NCBI GenBank assembly: GCA_932294295.1
Contig: OW028576.1
Coordinates: forward strand, 26,419,227-26,483,226
Direction: 5' to 3'
From: Alitta virens
Lineage: Eukaryota > Annelida > Polychaeta > Phyllodocida > Nereididae
DNA: 64,000 nucleotides
The notes beneath the pieces are model-generated. The model saw nothing but the letters and a program-made list of their open reading frames with translations, made no database searches and was not told the DNA's origin. The position numbers were made by a program, and so were the translations under genes. Positions 44,391 to 56,419 of the stretch are shown here, piece after piece; positions within the stretch are counted from its first letter, which is position 1; each line of letters begins with the position of its first letter.

Positions 44391-46790
44391 TATCTAAGAC
44401 AATTATATGTCGCTCCTTATAATTTTGACATATCATTTTGGAAATAACTTAAATTTGGATTGGAGGAATGATGACATAACTGTTTTAAATACATAGCTAT
44501 CATGATAGATTAGTGACATTTGGCAAGGTTTTTTCTGTGGTGCAATTTTGATCACAGATGTAGCAATTTTTGATCAGGCAAACTTCATCATAAGAATCGA
44601 TAAAATGTCTTCTAGCGTAATAACAACTATTTTCTAGGAACTGTAAACAGCTAAATACTAATTTATTCAGCATTTAAATTCAAATCTTACTCTATACATT
44701 TTTATTGCATCACCCCGCATCAGAACCTCAGGAGTTCCCATAATTTAAGTGGGTTCATTCGCTCATCTCTCGCACTAAAGCTGAGAAACAAAGACATGGT
44801 TGATTTATGTCAACGGAATATGGGTCTACTTGCACATAGTTTTATTAACAAACGAAGAGGGCCTATAAATGCAAGCCTGGAAATTAACTGGCTTAAACTC
44901 TATAGTTCCAATACGAATATTATAATTATCTAAACCTTGATTTCCATGTTTAACTTTTAATAACTGATTAGATTATTTCCTTTTAATTATGCTAATCTTG
45001 ACATGTCACTAGAATAAGGGGGATAAGAAACAAAACATATGAAAGAAATTATAATTATTTCCCTATCTTTCTTGCTGTGTTTGAATGAGATCGTAGTTCA
45101 AATGATGTGTTTCTGCAATTACTTTCATCATCTCCATTATTTGATATAATTAAAGAGTAACCTAAATTAAAGAAAATACTATACTAGTATTTTCTGTTTG
45201 AATACTGGTAATTTGAAAGTGAGCATTGATGAGGTATCATAGAAGTAATAATACAACATCATCTGTTGCAGTATTTCCCTGCATACACTTGTTTGTTAAT
45301 TGTTTGCTACGTTCTGTTGTACTGCTTAATATGAAATAAAAGTAAAAAAATATGACATGAAGGAAAGGTCATTATCATCATCAATCCTTTATATGGATGC
45401 TTTTGGAATTCTCCTTGATATAAAACACAATTATTTATCTTGTATAAAAGGGGTTGCTTTATTCAGTGATCATTAATTGCATACATCAACACATAAAAAA
45501 AAGAAGATAAATTGCGTAAAAATCCAGCAGAATTTTTTAACACACGTTTCAGGCTATATCATTCAAAGAGTTCAAAACTGTGCAAGAAATATACACAATA
45601 TGCACATTAGCATATGCAAAAAGGCCAATTTAATCATTTATTATATATATTACATTTTGTCCAAATGCACCTACATGTGTTCAACCGAGTATCAGAAAAG
45701 TCTTATCTTTTACACAGCAATTTCTAGATTGTCAGTTGATTGAGGCTGATTTCAAATAAAACATTCACATGTAATAATAGAGGAATTTGTGAACTGTTAA
45801 ATAGCTAGCTTTGTGTACATCACACTTGCTAAAAACCAACTTCTTTGTGTGCAATGTAGTAATAATAAATTTATATGTGTTACTTTGATTATTATTCGTT
45901 TGACTGTTAATTAATGATATCCTTGATTTGTACCAAACCTTTTATCATATGAAGGCCTTCTTTGCAGACAGTATGTATTGTTATTTGTCAATCAGTGACT
46001 TAGCAGGAAATGTCTCATATTATGATTATAACCTCAAAATGTACTAATCTATGATTTTATCCATCATGGTTTCAGAAATGTGGTTTATCTCCATAGTGTA
46101 ATCCCAAAAATGTAGTTGTTACCAGAGTACATGTTCAAAATAACAATAGATTCCTCATGATATGCCTTGTATACATTTTCGATAATTCCAATAAACTAAT
46201 TTCAATTAATAATCATGTGATTATCAAATATCGTCATGGTTTATTCATTACCAAATCAAATTTCTGTAAAAATTCCCAGTTCTGTGAAATTTGTCAAAAT
46301 ACTTTGGTTTTGCAAGGCTGTCGCATACTGTGAAGGTCTAAAATGAAAATCTGTTGTTTTAAAAAAAAATGTTAAGCAGAAAGAAAGTTATCTGAAAATA
46401 TAAATGAAAAAGAAACAAACTTAAGTAGTTGACTCTTAGAAACATTTAAACTAGAAGAGTCAGTACAGGAGCCTTACGTCCTTCAAGAAATGCACAAATG
46501 TTATCAAATATTAAAATAAGTCTGCAAAATAATTCCAAGATTGTAAGATGCATGTGTCACATCTTCATAACAACAAATTATATAGTCAGCGAATACTGAC
46601 GCAAAATATGGTGTATACGAATGACGTCCCATAGTGCGATTTGCCTTTTGAAAACTTAATCCACTTTAATAAATTGAAATGATAATCCAGTGGTTATCAC
46701 AATTCCGTGCATGATTTTCATCAAATCGATGTCCCCTATCAGCGTAGGGAAACTAGTATATTATTCGATAATAAACTGAGGCAGTGAGAG

Positions 46791-49700
46791 TTATGTTTGT
46801 AATCCTTCACTTCCTGGTGTTGTCATTATTGACCTATATATGGGATTTACTACAAAATCTGTGTCATGAGGAAAGTCAGCTTCAGTATCTTTCTCTACAT
46901 TCCCTGTTTCATCTTCTACATTTTGGTCATTTGCAACATTGGTTGGTCCTCTTTCCCTTCTATGCCCTTTTCAATAATTTGTTGGACATCTTCCGTGGCA
47001 TCATCATATTCCTTGGCATCGCTTACTTCCATTCCCTTCATTGTATTGTCCATGAGTTTCAAACCACCATTAGCTGTGGAAACAATTATCTCAGGAACTG
47101 GAATATGGAAGCCATAAACTGCATTATCAATTACTTCTGTGTCATCCATCCCATCATTTGACCTCTGTAATGAAATTTGTGATCCATAGATTGTGTTATC
47201 CTCAATTTCCACTCCAGCAGAAGCATCACTTTGTGTGGTCTCCACTGACAGACATGAGCCATAAATAGTATTATTGACCACTTTCATTTCATCTTCTCTA
47301 TCAATTGAGTCCTTTGTATCATTTTCCGAACCATAAACAGCATTGTCAACAATATCCATTTCATCCAAAGTGTCTATATCTTGGTCACCAATTTCCTCCA
47401 AAATGTGTGGTTCTTCATTTTCATTGTGCACATGCCTGCGAATTGAAGAAGACTGAGTTGCAAGGGTGAGGTTTGAGCCATGGCAGTTGTTACAAATGCC
47501 AGGTGCAGCTAAAGACAGGTCAGAAACGAGATGCCTGGTTCCGATGTTGGGTTGAGGCAAAGTTCTTGAGATGTCCAAAGTAGCAGCATCGATGTAGCTG
47601 TAAATCTGCTCAGTCAAAGCAGGCTGTGAATGAGACCTGCAAAGGAAAAGTTTCACAATCACACAATGCTAGACATGAAATTGCTGATGTGAACATAGAA
47701 CATACTTGTGTAGCTTCCTTATTTCTCAAAATGTCGTTGCAGGTAATGCCCTAAATTAAACAGTGCTACAAACAATGATACACATTTGATACATCTATTT
47801 GCATGATAACTACAGTCATGGCCATACATTTTTGGACACATACTATAGAATGTGACTATGGTGCTTTTTTTTTATCTTGCATCACAGCTTTTATAACCCT
47901 TGACCAGGTATATGGCCTAGGGTATTGTGATGGCCTGCATGTCAGTTAGATTGTCCCTCTCTTTTTTCTACCTGTCTGTCTGTCAACCACACTTATAGAC
48001 ACGATAAATTAAGCTTCATCAATGCTAAGCTAATGGAACTACAAGAAACATTTGGCCCCGGCTGTATTGTAAATGGAAAACAATTAATTAAATTATGAAT
48101 GCTCAATATTGCTCACCGTCTTAAGACATATGCAACTACAATCACTATAACCAGAACTAGGAAAATCAGCAGGCCTCCGAGGATGAAGATCATGACTGAA
48201 GGAAAAATATGGATTGATAAAATATTTGCTTCATCGTATTCAAATATCACATCCTTTGTAAAACAAAGTTTCTCTCATCATTAGCAGCAGTTTACAAGGC
48301 CTAACTTTTATTGGCTTAGGCACACAAGTACTTACTGTATGATATTTTCCTGCAAATCACTAATTCAGCAAATTCTTTGCATAAAACAAGTGGTATATGT
48401 TGATCTATTGTAATGGTTCGTAATGGTTCAGCATAAGCATTTATCACACTAAATGTTTACAGCAGGTTACCATTAATGCTGATATAATCATTATTTCATC
48501 ACCAGCATCCTATTATACAATACTGACCTGCATTTATAAAAAATGTAATATTCAACATTTTAAGAAACCAAACAGTTTGCATAGACCTTGATTTTGACAG
48601 CGGTGGGTTGGGGAAAAGGAAGATCCCTTTATTTATGATTCTCCTACATCCTCTAGGTGTTAGGTGGAGCTCCTGGGACTAAGGAGAGGTTCAGGACTTG
48701 TAAGATGGGGTATGGGTATGAAACTATCATTCTACGTATTACAGAAAGCAACAACTAATTTCAAATATGCCCCAGAATCATAAAGTTCCTAAGGATTTAA
48801 GATTATGTGCATGATTACACTGAGACTGTGTGAAATTACCATTTTGCCAGTGCAATTGATAGCGTAGATTAACATCACGAAGAATGGCCTTGATTTTCTC
48901 ATTATAGTTATTATATTTTTCATTACAAGCTCACTTAGCAATCATATCTTGTTGAGGTTCATAAATGTGTAGAAATTGCCGTCAAATGTGTGAAAGATGC
49001 AAATAAAGTAATAATAAAATAAAAAAATACTTACATCTAGAGCCTCCAGGTGGCTGTGAAGTCGGGCTGCTTACAGTCGTCTCTGTACATAAAAGACATA
49101 TAACTGATATCGGCTGCTACATGTTGTAATTATATTCTCATCTTCACCATTTGTTTGAGGGTCGAAACGACTATTGCATTTTTGTGCCCTGCGCAGTTTA
49201 TTTTGATACTCAGAACTATTGAGATGTCAGTTCTAATGGTCGCGTCGCAAATATTTTATTTTGGCTGTACTCAGTGGCATATAGTTCTTTGTATGAAGCT
49301 GAATAAGACTAGCGTCACTATTCCAATATTGTAAATTGTTTCAGTGAATTATAACCTAATGAAAGACGTAAATAAAGTATGTGCAGAGCACAATCCACTG
49401 GCTTCGGATTTGGAGGCGCTTAAAATGGAGCAATAATATATTATTTTTTATTTTACAGTTTATAAGCTTTTGGAAGTAAATACCGTCAGAGGAATCTAGG
49501 ATAAAATTAAAAAGGAATATTTCTCCGCAACAGTTACTTTATATTGAGAAATTTAGTATCTTGCCTTACTTTTTTTAAGATAAAGCTCTTTGAAGATGGC
49601 TTATAGGGCATATAAGATGTATGCATGACCAAGGAAGTGAAAATCGGCTGTACGTGCTCACTCGTAGCTCTTTTAATAACATATCAATTTTTTCCATGTG

Positions 49701-52700
49701 CATACATGTGGCAGTCATAGTTCACTTGGTGGATGTCCCTCAACCGCTTGCCAAACGTCCGTCAATCATTTGCCAAATGTCCAACAATCGCTCGCCGGAT
49801 ATCTGTTGCCAAGCATTTGTGAGGCACTCGTTGGTACTCTTACAGCCACATAGATCGCTCGTGCGAGTGGTTCAAGAGTAAATGAGGTAAGGGCTATGGA
49901 TGGGCTACAAATGGGATACGAATGGCTACGGATGAGCAAGGATGAGCAAGGGTGGTCCAGGATGGTCAAGGATGGACAAAAATGACTAAGGATGGCCTCG
50001 GATGGCCACGGTTATCATGGAATATACGTAGAATGTAGGTAGAACGCTCGCTGACTGACCCCCGAGTGAGTTACATAACTAATATAAACAATTTACTTGG
50101 AGAATGTCCGCCAAGGTTTTAAACAGGTTTCATCCAAGACAGCGTGAATGCCCCTTTAGAGGAAGAATGTCTAAAATTCACTTTTCTGGTGTGACTATCT
50201 GACATAAACTGTCATTTTGAAATTTGGTAAAATAAGCTGCGCATAATAAATTTCAGGTTATAACAGTGCATACAATTTTATTTCCAAATTAATTGCATAT
50301 CTAATATTTCAGGCGAGCTCTGGACACAGCCCAATTTGCAACAAGCCAAACAAGGTATTTTATGAAGATTTTAAACATTTATGTATCTATCAATGATCAG
50401 TAATTTTTGTCTAAAAATGTTAATCCTAATGCAGGAAATGGCTTACGAATCGTCAGCTCTTGCTATGGCAAATAATTTATAATATATATTATCTGGACTT
50501 AGAACCTGACTTGTCAATGTTTTCATTATGAAAATAGTTCCCAGGTGGTGCTAGTAGTAAATGGTTAGTTCAGCTCTTTAAGATATGTTATTTTCATTGA
50601 GTTACCAAATATATTGCATATATCTTCCCCACTATACAGATATATAATAAGCAATACCCAATAACTGTTTGTCAATCATGTGCATTTTTAAGTCAAAATA
50701 CATTGTATTTAAAGTTGCAGCAAAAATTTGCATACACTTGAACAGTTGACGCTATTGACGCTGCATTCAGTCTTGTTTCCATTCGAAATACAAAGGTGTG
50801 TATACATTCCAGTAATGCAATGAAATAATTAGATATTTTTCCCAGTTATAAATGCTATAATCCTAGTACTATAATATTTCCCAATTCGGGTATAGATTCT
50901 TTTTTGTTCATGCCTATCAGTGGAAGATTAAATAGTCGCTGCTCAGAGGCTTCACATAAACCCTTATCCAAACTGCTTATTTACTCTGAATAAAGTTGCA
51001 TTCGGCAAGAATTGCTGATAAGTGTATTTGTGTGCTTCATAGAGACAAATAACTTTTTGCTACATACCTGTTGTTATAATAACACTTTTATTTGCTGAAA
51101 ACAAAAAAACAAAAAAAAACCTACCTGGTTGTGAAGTGCTGGCAATTTTGGTTGGCACTGTAAAAAGGGAGAAAAAAATAAGTTCAAATTAAATTGCAAC
51201 AAGCAACTGATATTTCAGTAGACCCGACAACTGACATGAAGTAGCAAAGGCAAACAATCAAGAAAGTTAGTTTGTACCTGGTTTGGATGTGCAACAAAGC
51301 TTCTTATTCTCATCAAGAAATGTGTTTTCATCGAATGCAGGAACAGCATGAGGCTGATAAATGTTGGTTGTGTGTTGATATCCTGCATACCAGTTATTAA
51401 CAATTATTTGTTTAAAAAATGTATAACCTACCTGGTTGTGATGTGCTGGCAATTATGGAGGGCACTGTTAAAAGGGAGAAAATGCTAACTTGAAATTAAA
51501 TGGCAACAAGCAAATGACATACAGTAGCAAAGGCAAACAAATAAGAAAATCAAATAAACAGGAAACTTAGTTTGTACCTGGTTTGGATGTGCAACGGAGC
51601 TTCTTATTCTCATCTTCTTGACTGTCAACTATGTGATTAATGAATACAGTAAAATTATTTACAAAAATGCTGAGAAAAGAAAGTAATATTAAAGAATATA
51701 TCTATTTCTTAAAAGTTTTCTGACGACTAATGCATATGTTGCCAACCACCAAGACATGCTTAATAATTGCTCCATGGAAAGGCTATCATTTCATAATAAA
51801 AGTAATAATATTTACCTGATATTTCAATCCAGTACCTCACTTTTGAGATACAGCTTGCTGGACTTGTAAATGTAAGGTTAAATATCCAAAGACCGTCTCC
51901 ATGGAAGGACATGTCTGGGGTGTAAATTTGTCTTGAGTTATAACACAATGGTGGCCTGGGGGACTTTTCCACACTGAGACAAAATTGTGTACAGCTCCAG
52001 TAAGGTGTAAATTCATAAATCCTGATCTTCATTGTAATATTTTTACCAGCTCCTTGTCCATTTGCTTGAAGTGAACAGTCAACATTCTGAGAATCTGAAT
52101 ATTCTCCTTCCTTAAAATGCTCATTTATCAGAGTTATCGCTGATGATTTGAAGGTAAGAGGGAGAGTGGATGATTTTGCTATCTCCAACATTTGTTTGTC
52201 TGAAATATTGTACAAACTTCTGTCACTTAAGTCTTCAATGTTATTTTGCTTTCAGCAGCAAAGTAAATCCTAGACATCAGGAAAGTGGTTATATATATGA
52301 ACCAATTGCCTAGAAAATGTGAGATGTGCAACATAAGGTAATCTAAAACTATACAAAAATCATTTAGATTTAAAGTTCTCTTGTTATCAAGTCAACACAA
52401 TGAAACCTTTAGGGTATCTACAATGCATTGTATACTATACAACCTATCAAGCTTATCATACTCACCCATCGCACACCAGTATTCCACATGCACACATTCT
52501 TTTTGTATGTTGGTGACCTCACATTGTCGATGAGCATTGCACTTCTGCAATATGTCAGAGGAGAAATCTGATGTAATGTTGACATCAACAATTACTATTT
52601 GATATGCAGAGCACTGAATGTGGACTGTTTCTTCACATGTTGATGTACTACTGCTGTTCACCACATCCCCTGAAATTTCAAAAATACATAAATCTGTATT

Positions 52701-52962
52701 AATTAAAGAATATGACACCAAGCTCTAAGTATGAACAATGTCAATACATATATATGTATCCAATAGTAAGCTATGTCGTTAAAATGGCAAAAAAAGGAAG
52801 GCAAGCTATTCATTCAGAACCATTGACAAGGAAATAATTTATTTAAAAACAAGGAACACCACAACCCCTTCACAATTTAAAAAAAAACCCTGATATAATA
52901 TATTATCATCACTTACAAATAGGTAAGAGCAAAAACCAAATGTCCCAAGATAAGACCCTCAT
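46791..52962 (-). CDS. Receptor-like gene B, paralogue of gene A with truncated tail
   Basis: Exons on the minus strand: 52917-52962 (signal peptide, MRVLSWDIWFLLLPI), 52466-52669 (SUEL-like), 51816-52139 (second ectodomain), 51578-51628, 51432-51464, 51278-51382, 51125-51157 and 49035-49082 (Ser/Thr-rich stalk), 48117-48195 (membrane helix), and the tail from 47636. Every junction before the membrane exon is phase 1, so stalk exons can be skipped or duplicated without shifting frame. The ectodomain is intact, in contrast to gene A. A 4-bp deletion in the tail exon causes a stop at 46916-46918 instead of the ancestral 46791-46793. Probably a functional surface receptor with a shortened tail. 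The ligand is unknown. Confidence 0.8.
46916..47636 (-). CDS. Gene B cytoplasmic tail exon, truncated by a 4-bp deletion
   Basis: Same exon as 26401-27277. Four NxxY motifs remain: VDNAVYG, VNNTIYG, EDNTIYG and IDNAVYG, plus DNTMKG. Compared with gene A, 4 bp are missing near 46945 (gene A has ggttgcctggtcc, gene B ggttggtcc on the plus strand). The frame then ends after DQPMLQMTKM, and the final VNPIYR motif is out of frame downstream. The old stop is still visible at 46791-46793. Confidence 0.8.
49600..50156. mobile_element. MITE fragment, right end (gene B intron), with minisatellite
   Basis: The right end gacagcgtgaatgcccct (50138-50155) is the inverted partner of 29359-29376 in unit 1. 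The body carries 'gctcgtgcgagtgg' and a tandem array of 'caaggatgg' units at about 49925-49995. The left end is missing here but present in unit 1, so the element was whole in the common ancestor of the two units. Confidence 0.6.
51125..51628 (-). CDS. Gene B stalk exons, duplicated as pairs
   Basis: Four small phase-1 exons form two similar pairs: 51578-51628 with 51432-51464, and 51278-51382 with 51125-51157. Each pair has one exon ending KKLxCTSKP and one ending IASTSQP. Gene A has one intact homologue (30591-30641) and one truncated homologue (near 30484). The exon pair was thus duplicated in unit 2, or one pair was lost from unit 1. They encode a Ser/Thr/Pro-rich spacer between ectodomain and membrane. 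Confidence 0.7.
51816..52139 (-). CDS. Gene B second ectodomain exon
   Basis: 324 bases, phase 1 at both ends, with an intact acceptor (TCATCAG). Beta-rich, with six cysteines (VDCSLQ, WSCTQFC, PPLCYN, ASCISKV) and putative N-glycosylation sites (NIT, NLT). It resembles no domain I can name with confidence. The strand pattern, ending RYWIEIS, suggests an extracellular beta-sandwich. Confidence 0.75.
52466..52669 (-). CDS. Gene B cysteine-rich lectin-like exon
   Basis: Same exon as 31517-31720: TCEETVHIQC, KCNAHRQCEV, KECVHVEYWC. SUEL-like by cysteine pattern; short for a full SUEL domain. Phase 1 borders allow splicing from either upstream signal-peptide exon (52917 or 54817). Confidence 0.6.
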
Positions 52963-53110
52963 CCTGGGTCCTTGGTCCACATTCAAATGGACAGCTTTGC
53001 ATCATAGTCCCAAATGTTTGGTTAAAGTTGTAATGTGATTCTAGCTTGATGGAGGAAGTTATCATTAGTGCTGCATGTAAAAACAAGGCCCATGATCAGA
53101 ACAATTTACT

Positions 53111-54365
53111 TTCTATTTTTCGGGATGAGATTATGGTAGGTTTTAGTTGTATATTTATCTAGTTTCCTAGTTAGATGTTTTGATGGGATTTGTTTGCCAT
53201 TCAAGCATAAAGCTATCAATGCCTACTTAATAGAGAGTCTCATTATTTGTTCAGCAAGTGTGACCCATGAAAAAAATTATCAGTACAAAGATTAAATATT
53301 TTTAATGCTGCAGTTCATTGGCTTGTTTTATTATATTGTTTATTTCCCAAAATTGATGGTAGTGTTTTGCCTCTCTGTCTTAGCATAGTTATTGCATAGT
53401 GCAAAAATAAATTTAAAAAATCTTGTATGAATGGTACACAAGATACCACATTTCTGCGTCTGAAAGATCTCAAATTTAATCAATATTGTCTGATATTGAT
53501 GAATTTAGTTCATGAGAACATCATTTTAATGTATCGTTGGTAATGATAACCAAACCATCTACTGGATCAGATGCATCTGAATATTTCTGATATGTAATTA
53601 TACATCTAGATGATGAATAAGGAAACTGACACTAACTGAAAAGAGGAAATAAAAGGAAGTGCTTTACTTGATATCTAAAATGTCAGTTGATTCAGTATGT
53701 CCTGTTATAAAACTTTATATTCTACACCTAAATTGTAATAGCCAATAATTAGCATGCACAGAGGGTATCACATGACAGGATCAAAAAATCCTGATATTGG
53801 TAGACAATATTGATCATGTAAAAGTGAAAGTGATATTGAAAGGCAATATTGGCTATGCGAAAGTGAAAATTGCAACAAAGAAAATATATCTATATATAAA
53901 ATTAAGGATTTAATTTAATGAGAATCAAACAAGCAAAAAATGAATACAATTAATACAACCACCATGAACCACGAGTGTTTATTTTATCTGAATATGGTAT
54001 GTATTTATTGAAGCTATGAGAAATGATTCTGAACAGGGTAAACTGCTTACACACTCCAAAGGAGTAAATATCATGCACTGTGAATGAAGGACAAGCCCAT
54101 ATATTTGTTTCTGTTAATTTGACAGCTCTTACCATGTGGGCCACATGGATATATTATGATAATACTGCAACTTTGTGGGATTTGACTGGGGTACCTTTCC
54201 TGGATGATTATTCTTTTGTCAGGACATAGTATTTACCCAAAAAGAGACAATGTAGCAACTCACCATTTTAAAGTGATTGATTGCAATTAGTACAGTGATC
54301 CTTTTTGCATAGTGATACAAATCAAATTATAAATTTTTTCTGTAACATCCATCACATCATTAAGT
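53111..54365. other. Non-coding DNA between genes B and C
   Basis: No gene is seen. It is AT-rich, with a short internal direct repeat (tatt(g)..acaatatt and aaagtgaaa) near 53790-53870. The minus-strand frame 53950-54144 has no recognisable feature. Confidence 0.55.
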
Positions 54366-54462
54366 CTAAATGTGTGATACATACATTTTGTTATCAATAA
54401 TTTCTGTGTAATCTTCGGTATTTTCAACCATACCACAAATTTGCACATGTTGGAGCAATGAG
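54366..54462 (-). CDS. Gene C last exon, tyrosine-motif tail end
   Basis: With the acceptor at 54463-54464 the exon joins in phase and encodes ...MVENTEDYTEIIDNKMYVS ending in HI and TAG at 54366-54368. The DNKMY motif echoes the DNTIY motifs in the tails of genes A and B, and EDYTEI is an acidic tyrosine site. An alternative acceptor 2 bases away would give a different frame, so this assignment is tentative. Confidence 0.5.
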
Positions 54463-54816
54463 CTCTGTGCATTGGGGTTGACTTAGAAAGAGAAAGAACT
54501 GACGTTAGTGTAAACCTGTTAAAATTAGCTTCATAGGTGACTTTACTTTTGCATTATTAGGTAAATTAAAAAAAAGACAAAATCCCAAAGTTGCATAGTT
54601 TACAATACCCTCCACTCATTCCAAAACTGCTACATCAGGCATAATCATGACTGATAAATCAACAAATAATACATATTCTTTAAAATACATAAAATGATAA
54701 GCTATCTGATCAAAATTGTGGAAACAAAAGAAGGTAAACTGCCACAGATTGTCAACAGCAACAATTTCTATGTTATTTTTTTGTACATCGAGAAATAAGG
54801 TATCACAACCGCTTAC

Positions 54817-54862
54817 CACTAAATAAAAGCAAAACCAAAATGTCCGAAGATATGACACTCAT
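54817..54862 (-). CDS. Isolated signal-peptide exon, third copy
   Basis: ATG AGT GTC... encodes MSVISSDILVLLLFS and ends in phase 1 at a GTAAGC donor, exactly as the first exons of genes A (32429-32474) and B (52917-52962), including flanking bases 'ggacccaaaatga'. No further exons of that gene follow before gene B, and its phase does not fit the exon at 54366-54462. It may be an alternative first exon of gene B or the remnant of a third tandem copy. Confidence 0.7.
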
Positions 54863-55667
54863 TTTGGGTCCTGAACTCCTATGAAGTTGTCTTTTCAAAC
54901 TTTCACCTTGTCTTTGGAATAAACTACAAAAAGATGCTCTAAGGTCGGTTAGAAAACCTCTTAATCAGCATTGCTGAAAATGATAGTTCTCTTTGATCTA
55001 AGCGTCACTGAACAGAAATAATTTTCTTAAGCAGGGGCTCTACAACTTTATTACCATCTATTTATATCAATAAATATATTTGATATATTTCAAGGTACTG
55101 CAAATAGCACTCCTCGTTATGCACCAAGAGTTTGATAATTTAATTGAAGTGATTTTTTTGCCTCACAAAACGGTAGTACATTTTCAAAAATAAATCCCAC
55201 ATCTACAAATATAAAAAATGTATAATGATTTTAAGGCTACAAATCATTTTCATCTGTATATTGTATTAGTTATAATTTCACAATATGCCTAAATTAATAG
55301 AATGCAAAACACTCGTTGTAATCATTATCTGATCATTTCCTGCTCATGATCTACAAATAAAGTGATGCTCAACCTATACTAGAATTTCCATTATAATTAA
55401 GAGATATGCAAATGTATGGAAATGGTTAAAATATGCTGATTATATGTCTAACTTCCTCAAATATGTTTTGTGAAGCTAAGTCACATCAGATCTTTAGAAT
55501 GATATTATTTGCCTTTTATAACCAAGTACCTGGAAAATATTAACTTTGTCGGAGGAAGTTACCTGGAAGCATCGACTAGCTTATTTAAGAATGGCCAAAG
55601 GTCTTAGGCCTGAGGAGAGCTCTATAGACAAAATCACGAAGGGAAAGTTGCTTTTATTCCATATTAC

Positions 55668-55947
55668 CTGGGTGGCAATGGTGGTTCGTTTTGTGGTGAA
55701 GCCTGGCTTGCTTTGACGGGGGTGCGCACCATGTTTTGTCTGTTCTCAACCACCCTGAAAAAAAAAGAGAGAAAATACTGTTGAAAACGTTTATCAGATC
55801 TTGCTAAATATCTCCATTTGAATGATAGACAATTGTATACCATTTGATTACCTTGGACTTTCAGTCATTTGATCTAAGTCAACATCCTGGTAATAGTTAT
55901 CCACTTCTGCCGTCGATGGTACCCTTGTCTGAATGATATGGTGCCTT
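55668..55947 (-). CDS. Gene C cytoplasmic exons 1 and 2
   Basis: Exons 55852-55947 and 55668-55754, both phase 2 to 2. The first holds AEVDNYYQDVDLDQM, a tyrosine-rich acidic motif; the second ends PPLPPR, a proline-rich SH3-type ligand. Both suggest signalling or endocytic adaptors. Confidence 0.65.
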
Positions 55948-56329
55948 CTGGATGTAGAAATTTTCACTGAATAATTTGTTTATGTGCAAATCACATTTAG
56001 TCTAAAAATAAACAGGTGCCAAGCATCATTTACATATCGCACCACGTGATATGACTAATAAATATATACAGATAGTGGTGAGAGATACTGAATGATCAGC
56101 TCTGCCAAAACAAACAGGCTCAATACTGAGGTGTAGAATATAACAAATGGTGGGGTGGAAGTTGACAGTTCTGCACTCTTACTGACCTCAGCTACAAATA
56201 TTCACAAGCTTTAGTTATTGGTTTTCATGCCACTTTTTCTGCAGTCATCCTATGCTTGTACAACTGTCTGCTTAGTTATACACATTTATGAAATTATTGA
56301 AATATAATAAAGAATAAAAAGTAATGCAC

Positions 56330-56411
56330 CTGCACCAGAAACCAACTCCTATGACAAATGCCAGAGCAGCCAATGACAGCAACATTCCCAGCACCAGTGA
56401 AGTGACAGAAA
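56330..56411 (-). CDS. Gene C membrane-spanning exon
   Basis: Encodes a hydrophobic helix (SLVLGMLLSLAALAFVIGVGF) then WCR. Phase 1 in, 2 out. The acceptor is at 56412-56413, and a MITE starts only about 8 bases further upstream, so the pyrimidine tract and branch point now come from transposon DNA. Confidence 0.8.
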
Positions 56412-56419
56412 CTGTAAAG

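Larger units (their letters stand above)
44391..53110. repeat. Segmental duplication unit 2
   Basis: This is the compact paralogue of unit 1. It preserves the empty sites of the LINE (about 44790-44840) and of the Gypsy complex (about 45250), and carries receptor gene B on the minus strand. Small indels, one long intronic difference (about 49880-50390 present only here) and extra stalk exons separate it from unit 1. Homology ends near 53110, where the upstream flanks of the two genes diverge. The non-coding 44391-46790 part holds only this duplicated sequence. Confidence 0.9.

Noticed and set aside
46784..47161. Plus-strand frames of 83-125 codons over the gene B tail
   Set aside because: Antisense of the conserved tail exon; the minus frame carries the repeated NxxY motifs and is shared with gene A.
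54287..54472. 61-codon minus frame as an alternative last exon of gene C
   Set aside because: It uses an acceptor 2 bases away and gives no recognisable tail motif, whereas the chosen frame ends with EDYTEI and DNKMY; kept only as a possibility.
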